Source: Peromyscus leucopus (lineage: Eukaryota > Chordata > Mammalia > Rodentia > Cricetidae). Taken from it: a stretch of 64,000 bases of DNA. Shown here in pieces: positions 32,723-45,424 of this stretch (within the stretch, counting starts at the first letter, position 1; every line of letters begins with the position of its first letter). The position numbers and the translations under genes were made by a program. The stretch is taken from the NCBI RefSeq assembly GCF_004664715.2, contig NC_051066.1, positions 77,351,147 through 77,415,146 of the forward strand. The letters run 5' to 3'. The notes under the pieces were generated by a model that made no database searches, was not told the DNA's origin, and saw only the letters and a program-made list of their open reading frames with translations.

Positions 32723-33360
32723 GTACTGTTAGTGACTGGAAGCCCTCCTGGGGGCTCCTGGGGAGCCAGACCAGGCTGGGGGTTGTTGCAGTGACAATCT
32801 GGTAGTGGTTCTGATGCCCTGTTGTCCTCCTTGAGAAATGGCTAATGCAATCCTAATTGCGGGGCTGGACTATGTCTGGAAAGAAGAGCGCTCCTATGCT
32901 ATCTGTCTGTCTATCTGTCTGTCATCTATTTTCTTAAAGTACCACATTGCCCTGGGAAGTCCATTTCCTGTGAGTTACTGGTTCTGATTTGCAAAGTCAA
33001 AGTTTCCTGGGAAAGCACTCGCGCAGGGATTGGGTGGGTATTTTTCTAATGAACTCCTGCTTGATTAAGTCTCAAGGTGGGAACTCTTCCTAGCAGATCC
33101 CCAGTACAGGAGATGTGCTCACTCAGAAAATACCCCACATCCTGGGAAATGTGAAGCAGAGGCTTGGAGAAAATGGGCAAGTTCTTTCTGGGGGTGCAGT
33201 GTTTGGTTTGAAAGAAAGAGTCCTGGCTCCTTTGTTTCTCACATGTCATATTTCTGACCCCCAGTTCCCAGGAGATGGGCTCCTAGGGGCACTAGAGCTT
33301 GGGGCAGGATGTGGTTTGTAGCAGCCTCTTGACAGATCATGGAGCAAAAGCCAGGGAATG
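32723..33360. other. Unique start of PAMR1 intron 1
   Basis: Repeat-poor sequence directly after the donor, broken only by the tctg/tcta repeat at 32892-32930. First-intron starts often carry regulatory elements, but none is recognisable here. Confidence 0.35.
32892..32930. repeat. Imperfect (TCTG/TCTA)n repeat
   Basis: tatctgtctgtctatctgtctgtcatct, a short tetranucleotide repeat about 170 bp into intron 1. Confidence 0.85.
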
Positions 33361-33640
33361 GCAGGTCTCAGAAGAGGTCCATAGTAGGGGGGAAGCAGGG
33401 GCTTCTGTCTGCATCTGTCTTGGGTGGTTGGAAGGGTGAGGTGTGAGGTGAGCCTGAAAGGGTGGAGGAAGCCTGAGGGTCGAAGAGTGAAGAGGGCTGA
33501 GATGTCGGGGGGGGGGGGGAGTGGTGTGTGTGTGTGTGGGGGGTGTTGGAGGTGCGAGGAAGTGAGGCTGGAGGGACAGGTGTGACTCTCGGAGAGATAA
33601 AGTATGGAGTCAGAGAGGTGAGGTGTGAGGAGAGGAGGTA
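33361..33640. repeat. G-rich low-complexity tract
   Basis: Rich in gg-t-g and gag motifs on the + strand, including a run of 13 G at 33507-33519 and six G at 33538-33543 with GT repeats between. This tract produces the long Ser/Pro/Thr-rich minus-strand frame (33246-33953), which I do not treat as a gene. Confidence 0.85.
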
Positions 33641-34439
33641 AGACCTCATCAGATGAGCACAGCTGAGATTTGCCTAGGAGGGGGAACTTGCTTGGGGGAA
33701 GGGCACCTGTGAGCCCCTCCTGTAGCCTTTCTGGGTTGATTGACTGTACCCCTTGTGCACCAAACAAAAGGGGGTGCTTTGCTCTAGCAGGTGGCTGGCA
33801 AGTGCCCGAGAAAGACACAGAAGTGGAAATGGTGCTGAACGCAGTAGCCTGCTGCAGAACAAGAGAACACAGCCTACAGAAGCTCCCCTTTATGTCAACA
33901 CAAAGCCTAGAAACACGAGACTTCCCTTCCCATGTTTGGTTAATAATTTCCACGTACAGGAGCCTGCCTGTGCTCAGCTAAATCTTCCTTAATGATTTAC
34001 TGTCCCGATGGTGGGAGTGTTTGGGCTGGGTATATATATATCTCAGAGGCACGGAGCTTGCCTGAAGATGGTTAGCTTGTCTCCTCCAAATTTCACCCCA
34101 CTGACATCTTGTGCAGCCTCGATACAGTATTGAAAGAAGGAAGAAGCAGCCCTTTGAGGAGGGCTCATAATCCAAACATCCTAAACACTTAGGCTGACTT
34201 AAGGACTCTGTATTAAGACCTATCTCCATTTCATCTCTGCCTTTTGGATACAAATCTCTACGGTGTGCTGGGTGGCCTAGACCCACTCTAGAGGATTCTG
34301 CTTCCTCTAAGTTCCTGGGCCCAGTGCACCAGACTCGCAGGGTGCCACCAACATTTCCCTGCTTAATTTCTCTGCAGTGGCAAGTGAGACAGCATCATTC
34401 CATACAAGTTAGGAAACACAGCTCAACTTGCCCAGGGGC
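33641..34439. other. Mostly unique intronic sequence
   Basis: No recognised repeat or exon. A short (TA)n-like stretch lies at 34032-34042. Confidence 0.4.
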
Positions 34440-35240
34440 TGAAAAACTCATTTATTGTTGACCTAAGAATCTCTTTTACCTTTTGCTATGGAAAAGCTCG
34501 GAGGAGGGTGTGAGGTGAGCCGTCAGCCAAGTTGCTGGCTGAACCAAACAGCAGCTTTATGTGTTTAGCATGATTATCCACTATTGAGCTCAAGGCAGAA
34601 GGCAAGAGCGGAGAAGGAAAGTATTTCTTCCTGCAGGGAATGAGTCTACTCCCTGGGCCTGTCAAGAAAAGCTTGGAAGGACATTTCCTTTAATTGCTTT
34701 TCTAAAAAGAGTATCTGGTATGTAAACACCCCGTGGGTTGGTCCGGGGAAGTTGTTGTTGTTCAGGGACATGTGATTCACGTTGGAGGAGGAGAATCTAA
34801 GCATGGGGCCAAGTGATAAACCTAACATAAACAGCATGTGAAGGGGAAACCCAACTCCGCTGACTCCACCAGACAGCATCCGAGCTGCCAGCGGGACTCT
34901 GCCCGAGAGGAAAAACCTCATTGGAAATATGGGGCTCTGGGGAAATGAAATCTTAATACGGATCGCTTCACAGGCATCGCTTCCAACAGACGTTAGCGTG
35001 TAAGGAATGAACACAAGTGCAAGTGGGGAAGATGATTGGAAGCACAGATACTCAGTGAGCAGCAGCAGCCGGCTGGGAAAGGGAATGTGGAGAGTAAGCA
35101 GAGGAGAAGGAGTGGCCAGAAAAAAATTAGAGGTTCTTTATAACGGATACGTTAGCACATTCCGAGGAGAGCTATGGAAATCGGCCTTCTTAGCAGGGGT
35201 GGAGTTGTGTGAGGAGCATGAAGAGGCTGTTCCCTAACAT
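34440..35240. other. Repeat-free intronic block, possible enhancer
   Basis: No transposon is recognisable, and the block keeps several CpG sites (gcatccgagctgcc, agcgggactc, cccgagagg, acggatcgc, gacgttagcgtg). It lies 1.8-2.6 kb after the start codon. No splice structure supports an exon, although a 122-codon minus-strand frame is open (34646-35014). A regulatory role is inference only. Confidence 0.3.
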
Positions 35241-35590
35241 CTACTCTGAGAATGCCTGGCATCCCAACAGGAAAATAATTTCATGGTGGATGCACTTCAG
35301 ACCCAGGACCCAGAGGCCCCTGAGCTGGATCTGACCTGAAAGCGTCCTTCCTGAGGACTAGCTCTCATGGTACCATGAGGCACCATGCAAGCTTCCAAAG
35401 GAGGCAAACAACCAGTAGTCCTACCCAGCAAGGATGCCTATGGACCACAACAACCAGCATGGCACAATACTCCCAAAAGTGAAGTAGCGGCCTGCATGCC
35501 TTGGTGGTAACCAACAGCTCTCTAATTGTACTTAGACCTGTTCACGGAGAGGGAAAACACCGTGTGACTCCATTTACGAGTGCCACACTT
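35241..35590. other. Unannotated intronic sequence
   Basis: No supported feature. Confidence 0.4.
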
Positions 35591-35931
35591 ACTTTTCTAT
35601 TGCTGTGATAAAACACCACGAGCCGGGCAACTGATAGGAGAACTAGTTTAACTGGGCTTACAGTTCCTGAGTTAGAGTTTATGAGGGCAGAGGAAGGCAT
35701 GGAAGTAGGTAGCTGGAACAGCAGCTGAGAGCTCACACAGGCAGTGAGAAAAAACTGGGAATGGTGCTCGTCTTTTGTAACCTCAAAGCCCTCCCCCCCA
35801 AGTGACACACCTCCTCCAACAAGGCCACACCTCTTAATCTTTCCCAAACAGTTCCACCAACTGGGGACCAAGCATTCAAAGCCATGAGCCTCAGGGGGCC
35901 ATTCTCATTCAAACCACCACAGTGAGGTGCA
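35591..35931 (-). mobile_element. ERVL-MaLR-type LTR (ORR1/MT-like)
   Basis: 'acttttctattgctgtgataaaacacca', 'aagtgacacacctcctccaacaaggccacacctcttaatc' and 'gagcctcagggggccattctcattcaaaccaccaca' match the family order seen at 30722-31081. Confidence 0.72.
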
Positions 35932-36090
35932 GTGAAATTCATTAAGATGGAAATTAAGATGTCAGTTGCCAGGGCCTGCAGGAAGTAATTGGAAGTTAGT
36001 GTTTAATGAATACTGAGCTGTGTCTTGATATGATGAAAAGGTTTTGGCAATAAGTGTTGGTGACGGTGTGACATCAACTATGTGAATGTT

Positions 36091-36125
<35 letters not shown>
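36091..36125. repeat. (CA)n microsatellite
   Basis: About 17 CA units. Confidence 0.96.
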
Positions 36126-36127
<2 letters not shown>

Positions 36128-36189
36128 CAGTTAGTGAATTATAAAGATAATTGTATTATATATATTTTCCTACAATAAAAAAATACTTT

Positions 36190-36303
36190 CGGGTAATGTC
36201 AAGTGGTTCACGCCTATCATCTTAGAACTTGGCAGGAGAACTGCAAATTTGAGGCTAGCCTAGGCTACATATACTCCCCTTCTCGAAACTAAATAAATAA
36301 ATA
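36190..36303 (+). repeat. B1 SINE relic
   Basis: 'aagtggttcacgcctatcatcttagaacttggcaggagaactgcaaatttgaggctagcctaggctacat', with an AAATA-rich tail, is an old forward B1. Confidence 0.7.
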
Positions 36304-38052
36304 CAACTATCTAAAGATATTAGTGGAGCCTTAGGTAAACTTCGGCTGCATAATTTTCAAGATCACATTACCTTGTAACCTTTTATCTAGCCCATCTAAC
36401 CTTGGTAAAGCTCAAGAAACACAAAACAGAGAGAGCCCTTGCCATTCTTGTTAGGAGGGTACTATTGCTCTGTCTTGAGTGGTTGGGGTGCTGAGAGAGA
36501 CCACAGAGCCAAGGACTGCACACTGATCACCCAGAGGCTACATGACCTGAAGTATCTAGTGGAACACAAGGGTTAGCAATATTGGAACCTGAGTGTGTTG
36601 AGGGAGGCTGGCTCCTCTCTGTAGCTGGCACATCCCACCTGCTCATGCTTGATATTGGCTGCCAGCACCTGAGTTTCTGCGCTACATTCTTGAAGGGTCG
36701 GGAACAGAAGGGGGAGGGCAGAAGGGAGAAAGAACACAGAAGGCCGGATGCTGGATTGGGGAAAGTACAAGCATATAAAACTGCTAAGAGGACCTTTAAA
36801 AGCTCCTGCTCTCTATCTGTGTAACCCTCCACTATGTTCCAACCCACAAGTTTCACAGGACCTGGTCTTGCTTCTCTCTGTGACTCCTTACCCTTTGGTA
36901 CAGTATTTAACTCCCGTGAATATCCTTGAGTGTGAGCTTGTGGTGGAAGCTGAGGCTGAGGCTGGTTCTATGCCTGGTCATAAACTGTGGATGAAATACT
37001 TAGGAGCAAAGAATTAGGAAGTGGGAGTGCCACAGAGCATGCAAGGCCCTTGTGAATACTCAGAGTCTTGGGGAGCCTTTTGATGTCACTGGCATAGAAT
37101 GGGAGTTCGACTCGGTCTTGCCTACGTTTGGGTTACATTGGAGAGACAGAACTGGCAGAGACCACCGTGTCTAAGGACCTATGATTGGCCTCGAGTTAGA
37201 AAATGATTTCCATCTGGCCAATTAGGGAACAGAAAATCCTGATGCTGAAGAAATCTTCTCCACCTGCCTCCCCCAAGGCCAGCTCTAGACACTGCAACTG
37301 ATTTGAGGTGTGTACATGTTGGAAAAAGTGCCATGTCCATGATAAATGGGGAAGGGTGTGATCTCTTCCTCAATGTGGAGAAGGGACTGTCAGCCTCACT
37401 CCAAGGCTATTTAGAGTTACAAGCACTCAGCCTCCACTCAGCCTCCTCTCCTCTTCTTATGTTTTTAATGGAAGTGAAATGCAGTGTTTACGTGTTCCAG
37501 CTCACAAATTCCAGAATAAAGAACTCAGAGGCCAGCCAAAGTACCCCAGCTACCAGATCAGCCGTGGAAAGTCCACCAGATTCCAAGCCTGGTCCCTGGT
37601 GAAGAAATTTGTCAGTCATAGTAAGATGTTCAGCTAAAGCTATAGGCTTTTAATGGAGAAAAAGAAGTATTTTTTAAAAAATATGACCAGCTAAGCCTCA
37701 TCTCTGTAAACAGCAGCCTTCAAGGAAGGTGGAGAATTAGAGCTGGCAGGAATGTTTCGGGCTTTGAAGCAACGTGACTCTATTTACTGCACTACTCCAC
37801 TCCTTCATTTTTCCAGATTGCAATGAGCTGTGAGATAGGCTCAGGTCCTGTAGGTTGAGAATGGCGTAAATAGTGATTGCACGTCAAATTCTTTACTGTT
37901 GGTGAAATGCCAAAGTATTTGCAACTTTGAAGACAACTTTGAGGGGGCTTCTGTCGTATTATACCCTACCTGAGGGATTTAATTCCAAATTTGGTTACCC
38001 AAACAACTGGCTGTTTATGATGAATACATTATATACATATATAGATATGTAT
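36304..38052. other. Mostly unique intronic sequence
   Basis: Repeat-poor. Several open frames of 60-110 codons on both strands lack any recognisable family. Confidence 0.4.
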
Positions 38053-38102
38053 ACACACACCCACACCCACACACACCCACACCCACACACACACACACAC
38101 AC
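38053..38102. repeat. (CA)n/(CCCA)n microsatellite
   Basis: cacac units mixed with cccacac interruptions over 50 bp. Confidence 0.95.
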
Positions 38103-41100
38103 ATATTTAATTCTTGCAATAGACATAGGAAGAAATAGGATTGTGAGCCTAAGTTCACATGTAGAAGAACTTAGGCAAAGTTTCAGTCCTTGCCCAGGTT
38201 GAATGTTGAGTGCCCGTCCTGAATGCAGACCGACAGTCTGATTGCACAAGGCATGGACTGTAATGGTACAAACAGTACCACAGTAAGCAGCAGATCCAAC
38301 CAGAAGAAATGATGAAAGACCCTGACGTCTGACTATCCCTTGGATGCTTCAAGTGCTCAGCCTGGCCCAAATGAGGGCATCTGCTCACCTCTGTGGAAGA
38401 GGATGTGGAGAAAACAGAAAAATCAGCTTCAGTGGAACCGCACGGATTCTGAGAGGAGCCGTTACAGAGGAAAGGGCTGCTAAGCAGACCCCAAACCCAA
38501 CCAGTTTCAGGGATGACTGTCCACAGGGTTGCCCACTCTGATTAGATATGGGAAGTGGGAGTGGGAATTTGCCCCATGGTCAGTTTTTGTAATCTGAATC
38601 ATGTGTATGTTTGCAGGAGAAGAGACTGAACATGAGACAGATTTCATGTTTGGCCTCAACACTAAGTATTCCTGCTTTCTTATGGACTGGTTCTGTCAGG
38701 GTCATCAGTTGAACACTTGTAAGCCATGCGATAGGAGGAGCTGGCCCGTAAGCATCTTTTCCTTCCTTTTTTGGCATAACGTAGCTGATGGATATTGCAG
38801 GAGATGGAGACTTGGTCCTTTCCCATAAATACCAGGATGCCTTTTACCAAGTCATTTCAACCTGGAGAATCTAGCGCCTGCCAGACACCATCATCTTGGG
38901 TTTTGTGGCACATAGAGCAAAGACTCCTGTTTCTGCTGCCCTTCAGCCTCCACAGTTGGATAAAAACTTGACTCCTGCAAGCATGGTGTTTTTACCACTG
39001 CCCTCACGGAGCTTCTGGCTGTCTTGGAGGGCTGAGTTAGTGGTTTGGCAGCCTGTGTCTACATAAGTAGACGTCTGGTCAGTTGGTTTTGTGATCGGAA
39101 AACCATGGCTACTGCTGTTGCCAAGATGGAGCAAGGAACATATTTAGCCAACTGGAGCTTACAGGGAGACTCAGTGATTTTCTTCATACCACGAACTTTG
39201 GTTTAAAAAAATCCCAGCCACTTTAATGCAAAACCCTTGAGTGGAGGGGGCAATCTCAGTCCAATATACTTTAATTGATTAAACTGTTTGAGGACTATGA
39301 GGAACAAATACTGGTATCTTCAAACCCACTTTCCCTTCCATTACTTCAAAAGATTTCACTAAAGGTGACCAATGAACCCCCTTGATCACATGATACCTCT
39401 TCTTAGAATTAACAATAAAGATGGAGAATGTCTTAGGTGTCCTAAGACATGGCACCTGAGCTTAGATTATGGCTGGGAAATTCTCTCATATTTCCAACAT
39501 ACCCCTGTCTTATCTGAATTTAAGCACAAGGGAAGATGTAGCTGGAGGCAAAGTATCTTTGTCTGGGACTTCTTGGCCTGGCTTTCTGCCTCTAGGGGCT
39601 GTACTGCCCTCATCTAAATGGTGCCCAGCATCTCCTCTGGGTAAGATTGGCTTCCTTGGCTCATGCATCAATGTAATACTAAGTGTCTGGAGCCTTATAG
39701 AAATGTGACACAAACTTTAATAGACAGACATGTCCAGCTTGATGGATATGATGGATCTCCAGACTCCACAATAAGGATGGAAATATTGTAGCAAGAGAAG
39801 TGTCTAACATCCATCTTTGTCACAAATGGCCTTCACTTCAGCAATTACTCCTGCCTCATATGTCCATACTCATGTATCTATTCAGCAATGTTTAGCCAGC
39901 ACCTATCAGGCACCAAGAATGTTTCCAGGTGCTGGGATATCATGATAACTAAGACGAAGCCCTTTTCTTAAAAACATTTACAACCTGTTGAGAGAATTTG
40001 GCGTTAATCCTAGCAATTCCCTCCCAATGTGGATTTCACAAATTGCAAGTCCAGGTTGATGTTTAATACCAAAAGAGAGAATCCAGGAGGCTGTGATGAG
40101 ATAAGCTGGGGATGCAGAGATTAATAATATACAAAGTACAGTACAGAGTCCAACAACAAAGAAAGCCATCATTAGCAGATCACAAAGTTGTTTGGCCATA
40201 GAGCATTCTTGGCACAATATCTTAAATGCTGGGTAGAATTAGTGCTTCATGGGATACAGTTGTAAAAATTCTAGTCTCTCACAATTAATAAAACATCGAA
40301 GAATATCTTACCTCTACAGAAGAAAGGATAAAAAAGGGCATGTTAAAGTCCAAAAAATTATGGGCTTCTCTTCAGACTTTTTTTAAAAGGTGTTGCTACT
40401 AGTACCTGCCAAGATATTGAAAGGATCCTATGGAAGATGATGCATCCATGGCACTATGAGAAAATTCTGGCTAGCATTCATCTGCATGACTCACTGAGAA
40501 AATTCATTTCCTGCATTCAAGTTGCTTTAAGCAATGTGATTGGCCTGGGATCGTTGGGTATTCTGAGGTGTGAGTCTGATTGATTAACACTCACAGTGGT
40601 GATAGTGCTGAGGAGTGATAAGGCTTGTGACTTGACTTCTCAACTAGATGCATCCCCACTTCAAGAACAATGGGAATAATTGAGCATCCTTTGAATTTGT
40701 GGGAGCACTGGAAGCCTATACCCACCCCTACAAACCACCTCTGTTCCCCTTTTCCCCAGTCTAGTCTCATGTTATCTCCTCATTACTTCTGGAATCGTTC
40801 ACACACAATAACTGATTTGTACAGCCTGGAAGTAGTGTGGCTGTTTGCAGCTGGGACATATTCCATGGAGACGGCACATGCATTTCAGTTGTTCATTGGG
40901 CCTTTGCTTGCTATTTCTGCGAGCTTGTTTTCTTCCTTTATAAAATATTGTTCTTGTCAACATGCAACATGTTTTCTGTCTTGGCCCTCACACTGCCTGC
41001 CTCCTCTCTGTCCAAACTTGTTTCAGATGCAATGACAACAGTGGCCATGGGGGAGGAACAAAAGCAGCTGTTCCTATAAAAGGCATCTTCATGGGAACAC

Positions 41101-41233
41101 ATGATCTTCTCGGAGATTCAGCTCCCACTCACCATGTACATGAGGTTCATCTTTGACGTAAATGTCTTGGTATGAGTATATTCACATTTATTTGTGCATA
41201 TACACAGAAGACTAAAAGTATAGATTTGAATGG

Positions 41234-41234
<1 letters not shown>
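38103..41234. other. Mostly unique intronic sequence
   Basis: Low repeat content. Near 39850-39985 ('cagcaatgtttagccagcacctatcaggcaccaagaatgtttccaggtgctggg') there is an ancient mammalian interspersed-repeat motif I cannot assign to a family. No exon is supported. Confidence 0.4.

Positions 41235-41268
<34 letters not shown>
41235..41268. repeat. (TA)n microsatellite
   Basis: 17 TA units followed by 'catacatgtg'. Confidence 0.95.
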
Positions 41269-41272
<4 letters not shown>

Positions 41273-41314
41273 CATGTGTAGATGTGATCTATATATACAT
41301 GGCATCTAGTGTGT

Positions 41315-41535
41315 TATGATTTAAAACACAAGCTGGTATCAAATCTCTGATCCATCACTTACCACTCTTTCCTCTTTACTTATTTTACCTCTCGGGTGAT
41401 TGCATAACCCTCTAAGCTATAGACTAAGGATAATGACGGCTATAGTCCAGGTTTATTCAAAGTTTTAAGTGGAACAACTTAAAGTAGTTAGCACATTGCC
41501 TGGAAGATAGGGAATGTTCAGAAGGTTAAAGTCTC
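41315..41535 (+). repeat. MIR SINE relic
   Basis: 'ctctgatccatcacttaccactc', 'ataaccctctaagctatagactaaggataatgacggctat' and 'aaagtagttagcacattgcctggaagatag' fall in MIR order, forward orientation. Confidence 0.7.
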
Positions 41536-43067
41536 CCACCTGCTCCTTTCTTTTAAAAATATTCATGTATGCCACGCACACTGACCATTCTTACTCTTCC
41601 CCCCCCCAACACCTCATCCATCTCCCCACAGATCTTCTTCTTATTCATTTTGTTTTCTGATCCATTAAGATTAGCCAAAGCCATTTGTGTGACCACAGGT
41701 TTGAACTACCATAAATCCATCGGAGCCTGGTAGATTCAGGCACACAAAAGACAGTGATTTCCCCTCTCCCAGATTCTTTTGATAGCCAATAGACCTATGA
41801 TGGCCTCCCCTTCCTTAATTGATTGTTGGCAGAGCTGGTTTGTGAGGACCCAGTGCCAGTAACCACAGTTGTGTGAGTTAATGATAGCAATGATTGTGCT
41901 GAGTCTGGAGAATAGTGTTTCATGGCCCTTCATCCTTTCCAGTCTTGCTTGTCTCAGTAGCATAAACTTTACAATGGAGAATGGAGAAGCAGCAATAACA
42001 GGCTTCTTCATCTATAGTAGTAAGGGACTTACATGGTCCTCTTGAGGCTCACTTTATCCATCCTTAGTCTCATTCTATTCATTGGTGATCCTGTTAAAGA
42101 AAAACAAATCCCCAAACACTCAACATATATTAATCTCATATGAAACATGCTCTCTTCTTTTGGTTTTGCCATCCATGCATTCTCCAGCCTTAGGGGAAAT
42201 GTTTTCATATTCTGTGCCTTAGTGTCTCTTTATTTGAAATGAGGCTAATGTCAGGAATTTACAGGGACTCAGGAGACAGTGTTTAGCAGAAGAAATGATT
42301 CTGGGACAGTTATGTTGTAGCACAAACACTGGGGTTCCCTTAATAGTACGAAGATGAAATACTGCCAATGACTATTCACTGTGGATTAGCCAGACACCCT
42401 CAGTGAGAAGTTCCCTTCATCCTGTTCTAGCTTGCAGAGCTAGTGGAGATAACTATAGCAAGGGCTAGACTGCCCAAGTTGCCATGAACCTCAGGGTTGG
42501 TCAAGAACTGACGGGACTCACCATTGCAATTACCAGCCATCTCCCTTTCTTGTCTTCTTGCACTTGATATCTATTATTAGTCAGCTGTCTTTAGCAGAAG
42601 GAAAATCTGGCTTCCACTGGCATTGGTGTACGTGGTTATGAAAACAGTAACACTAACTTTATGAGCTCTCGGCAATGATGTGGTGGGTCCAGGCATGTCC
42701 AACCTTTTAATTTTGTATCGTATTGTTGTCATATGCAAAGCTTACCTAAAAATGGTTAATAGAGTAACTAAAAGAATAGCCAAAGCATGATGTACTTTTA
42801 TGGTTTTGTGTTGGGCTGCATTCATGGCTATCTTTGGGTGGACTGTGGATTGGACACACCTGATTGTAGTCTGTGGAAAATCAACACCCATGATAGCCCT
42901 GGTAACATCCTCATTCAGAAGACTTTGAAGTGTGGAAGATTAGGAACAAGGAAGAGGTTTGTAGAATGCCTGGGAAATACAGATTTGATATTAAAGGCAT
43001 TCCTTAAATTTCATCATTTATTGCCAAGCACATTTAGGTGCATCATTCAACTGTTTTTACAATTTCC
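41536..43067. other. Mostly unique intronic sequence
   Basis: No recognised repeat or exon. Confidence 0.4.
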
Positions 43068-43230
43068 TTTTATTACTTTTAATTCTGTGTAGGTGTGTGT
43101 GTCCATGTGTGAGTATGCGCACATGAGTGAAGATGCTCACAGAGGTCAGAGGTATCAGATCCCCTTTGTTGGAAACTGTCCTCTGGATTAACAGCAAATG
43201 TTCCCAACCACCGAGCCTTCTCTCTAGCCC
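43068..43230 (-). repeat. B3-type SINE
   Basis: 'gtgtgtgtgtccatgtgtgag...cacagaggtcagaggtatcagatcccctttg...aaccaccgagccttctctctagccc' is a reverse B3. Confidence 0.7.
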
Positions 43231-43490
43231 ACAACATTTTTTCCCAGTAGCCAATGCTAATAAGAAAGAAGAAGAAAATTTGTCCATCTTATATTCTCAA
43301 ATTCAAAATAAGCAGAAGCAGCTGTCCTTGAAGGACTTTTGCACCACAGTTGTTGAGGATTAAGGCAACTGGGGAGTTTCTCCAAGACTGGAGGCTTTGA
43401 GTTCCCTTAGGCTGTGGATGTGGAATTTCCATTTCTAAAGAAAGGCAGCAGGAAGTGATGTATGCCCTATTAAAAGCTACCCGAATGAGA
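43231..43490. other. Unannotated intronic sequence
   Basis: No supported feature. Confidence 0.4.
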
Positions 43491-43862
43491 GCACTATGGT
43501 TTGACTCTGTTCCCTAGTTTTATATCTAGGAGAGTTAATCCCCAAGTTCATATATGAAGTAGAAGTGAGACTTTGGAAGATGATTAGTTCTATTCGTTAA
43601 TGGATTAGCCCCTGGGTTTTGGAGGAAGTGGCTTCCTTATATAAAAGTGAAGTCCTCTAGCTTACTTGCACTATCTTACCTGACAAAGCCCTCCATCTAA
43701 TATTATGTAGGAAGAAGACCCTCACCAGAAGCTGAGAAAGTTCCCATGGTATGTTTTTAGACTTCCCAGCATCCAGCACCATGAGCTAAATAAAGATATA
43801 CTCTTTATAAATTATCCAGTCTTGTGTGTTTTGTTACAGAAACAAAAAAATTGGACTTAGGA
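43491..43862 (+). mobile_element. ERVL-MaLR LTR (MLT/MST-like)
   Basis: 'actatggtttgactctgttccc', 'ttaatggattagcccctgg', 'agaccctcaccagaagctgag', 'gacttcccagcatccagcaccatgagctaaataaa' and 'aattatccagtcttgtgtgttttgtta' follow an MLT/MST-type LTR from start to end. Confidence 0.72.
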
Positions 43863-44514
43863 TGTGTTAGAGGAAAGCGAGTAAGATCTAAAGTCAGGTG
43901 GGAAGAACCAAGAATGGTTCAAAGAAACACGAAGAAATTGCTTGAAATGCTGTGCATGTGGGAACCTGTGGAGAACACACTGTTTCTCACCCTCTTCATT
44001 CTCTGGGGTTTAAACAAAGATGTTATTTGAAAAAGAAAGATTAAACAGTGAATGATGGTGAAATTTGAAAATTGTGCAATTCTTCTTCCAAAGCCCTTCA
44101 CGGTCATTGTTATCTTTGAGTGCAATGACATCTTTAACCTCATCCCTTTGTGGCTTTGGGGAAAGCCTGTGGCAAGATGTCCTGTCTATGACTGTCTGTC
44201 AGTACAAAAGAGAAGTGAGTTCTATGGATGTGGATCCAGAGCGTGGGGGTCCCTTCAAGGGTTTCTTCACTGAGGAGTCAGGGACACCATCTTGGATTTT
44301 TAGTCAAGTGGGGAGGGAGAAGCCATATAAGTCTAACTTTTCATGGACTGGAAGGAGGCTGGCTGAAGCAGCATAGTAAAGCTGCAATTCTAAAAGGAGT
44401 GTTTATTTTGTTTGAAAGGCAGAAATCTCGATTCTATCTGTAGTGGCGGTAACAGAATGGGCCTGAACTTGGGTACTCAGCACAGGTGCTGGTGTAGATG
44501 AGAATGCTACTTTC
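43863..44514. other. Unannotated intronic sequence
   Basis: No supported exon or repeat. The segment near 44085-44130 loosely resembles 44880-44930. Confidence 0.4.
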
Positions 44515-44715
44515 TGATGCATACAGATGAGTCTCAGCTCTGCCAAGTACTATGTATCTTTGGTCAAAGTACTGAACATTTGTTGCCTCAGTTTCTTCAA
44601 CTATAAAATGGGAGACCATCATGCCATTGAGAATGAATTAACACATGGAAACACAAGGGAACAATCTACCCTGTACCCAGCTTAGAACAAGCTCCAATAT
44701 ATAGTAAGGCTGTTG
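44515..44715 (+). repeat. MIR SINE relic
   Basis: 'tctcagctctgccaagtactatgtatctttggtcaaagtactgaac...gcctcagtttcttcaactataaaatgggag' is forward MIR. Confidence 0.8.
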
Positions 44716-44764
44716 CTGCCATTCAGAATCAGGAATAATGTCCGTAAGCCAGATCAGCACTGGT

Positions 44765-45030
44765 TAAGTGCTCTCTCTGATCCAAGAATCAGGCTGCCTA
44801 TATTTGAACTCTATTTCTGATATTTGCTACTTATGTGACCTTGGATGTCGTAACTCCAGGCTATAAAATGGGGGATTTCTTCTAAAGTCCTTCATGGCGG
44901 CTGTCATTTTCAACTGCCGTGACATTGATGTGAGTGGATTGTTGTGAGGTCTAAATGAGCTAATACAGGTGAGTGACTTAAAACTGGGTCAGGTCTAAAT
45001 GTTACTATCATTAAGCAGGGTACTCAGCAA
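44765..45030 (+). repeat. MIR SINE relic with internal insert
   Basis: 'ctgatatttgctacttatgtgaccttgg...aactccaggctataaaatggggg' and, about 60 bp later, 'ggattgttgtgaggtctaaatgagctaatacagg' are both MIR parts in order. Confidence 0.75.
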
Positions 45031-45234
45031 TCATTTCGAGAGCTCTAGGGGTATACCACTCTCTTCCCCGGGCTTACCTTTGTCACTCTCTGAAGCAAAG
45101 CTCTCTTTTGGATGGCCTACTTACTGATAGGACCCAAAGTAAGACTGCTGATCCTCATCCTGAAGATAAGAACACAGAGGATTTCCTGAGTCCTCTGTCT
45201 GTCACTTTGTTTTTACATTTCTTGTGTTCCTTCT

Positions 45235-45415
45235 CATAACTATCACTATCAATACCTGCATTTTACAGATGAGGGAACTGAGGCACAAGAAAGCTGATGA
45301 GCCATCCAAAGCTGTATACTAATAGACAGAGTCAAGAGTAAGTAGTTTTAGTCAAAAGTTGGTAGTCTGAGTCTCAACTGTTTCTATTTTTACCAATAAT
45401 ACTGATGCTCTCTTC
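45235..45415 (-). repeat. MIR SINE relic
   Basis: 'acctgcattttacagatgagggaactgaggcacaagaaagc' is a well preserved reverse MIR core. Confidence 0.8.
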
Positions 45416-45424
45416 TTAAAAGTT

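Noticed and set aside
33246..33953. Longest open frame in the window, 235 codons on the minus strand
   Set aside because: It lies over the complement of a G-rich low-complexity tract, is dominated by Ser, Pro and Thr, has no recognisable domain and sits antisense in PAMR1 intron 1.
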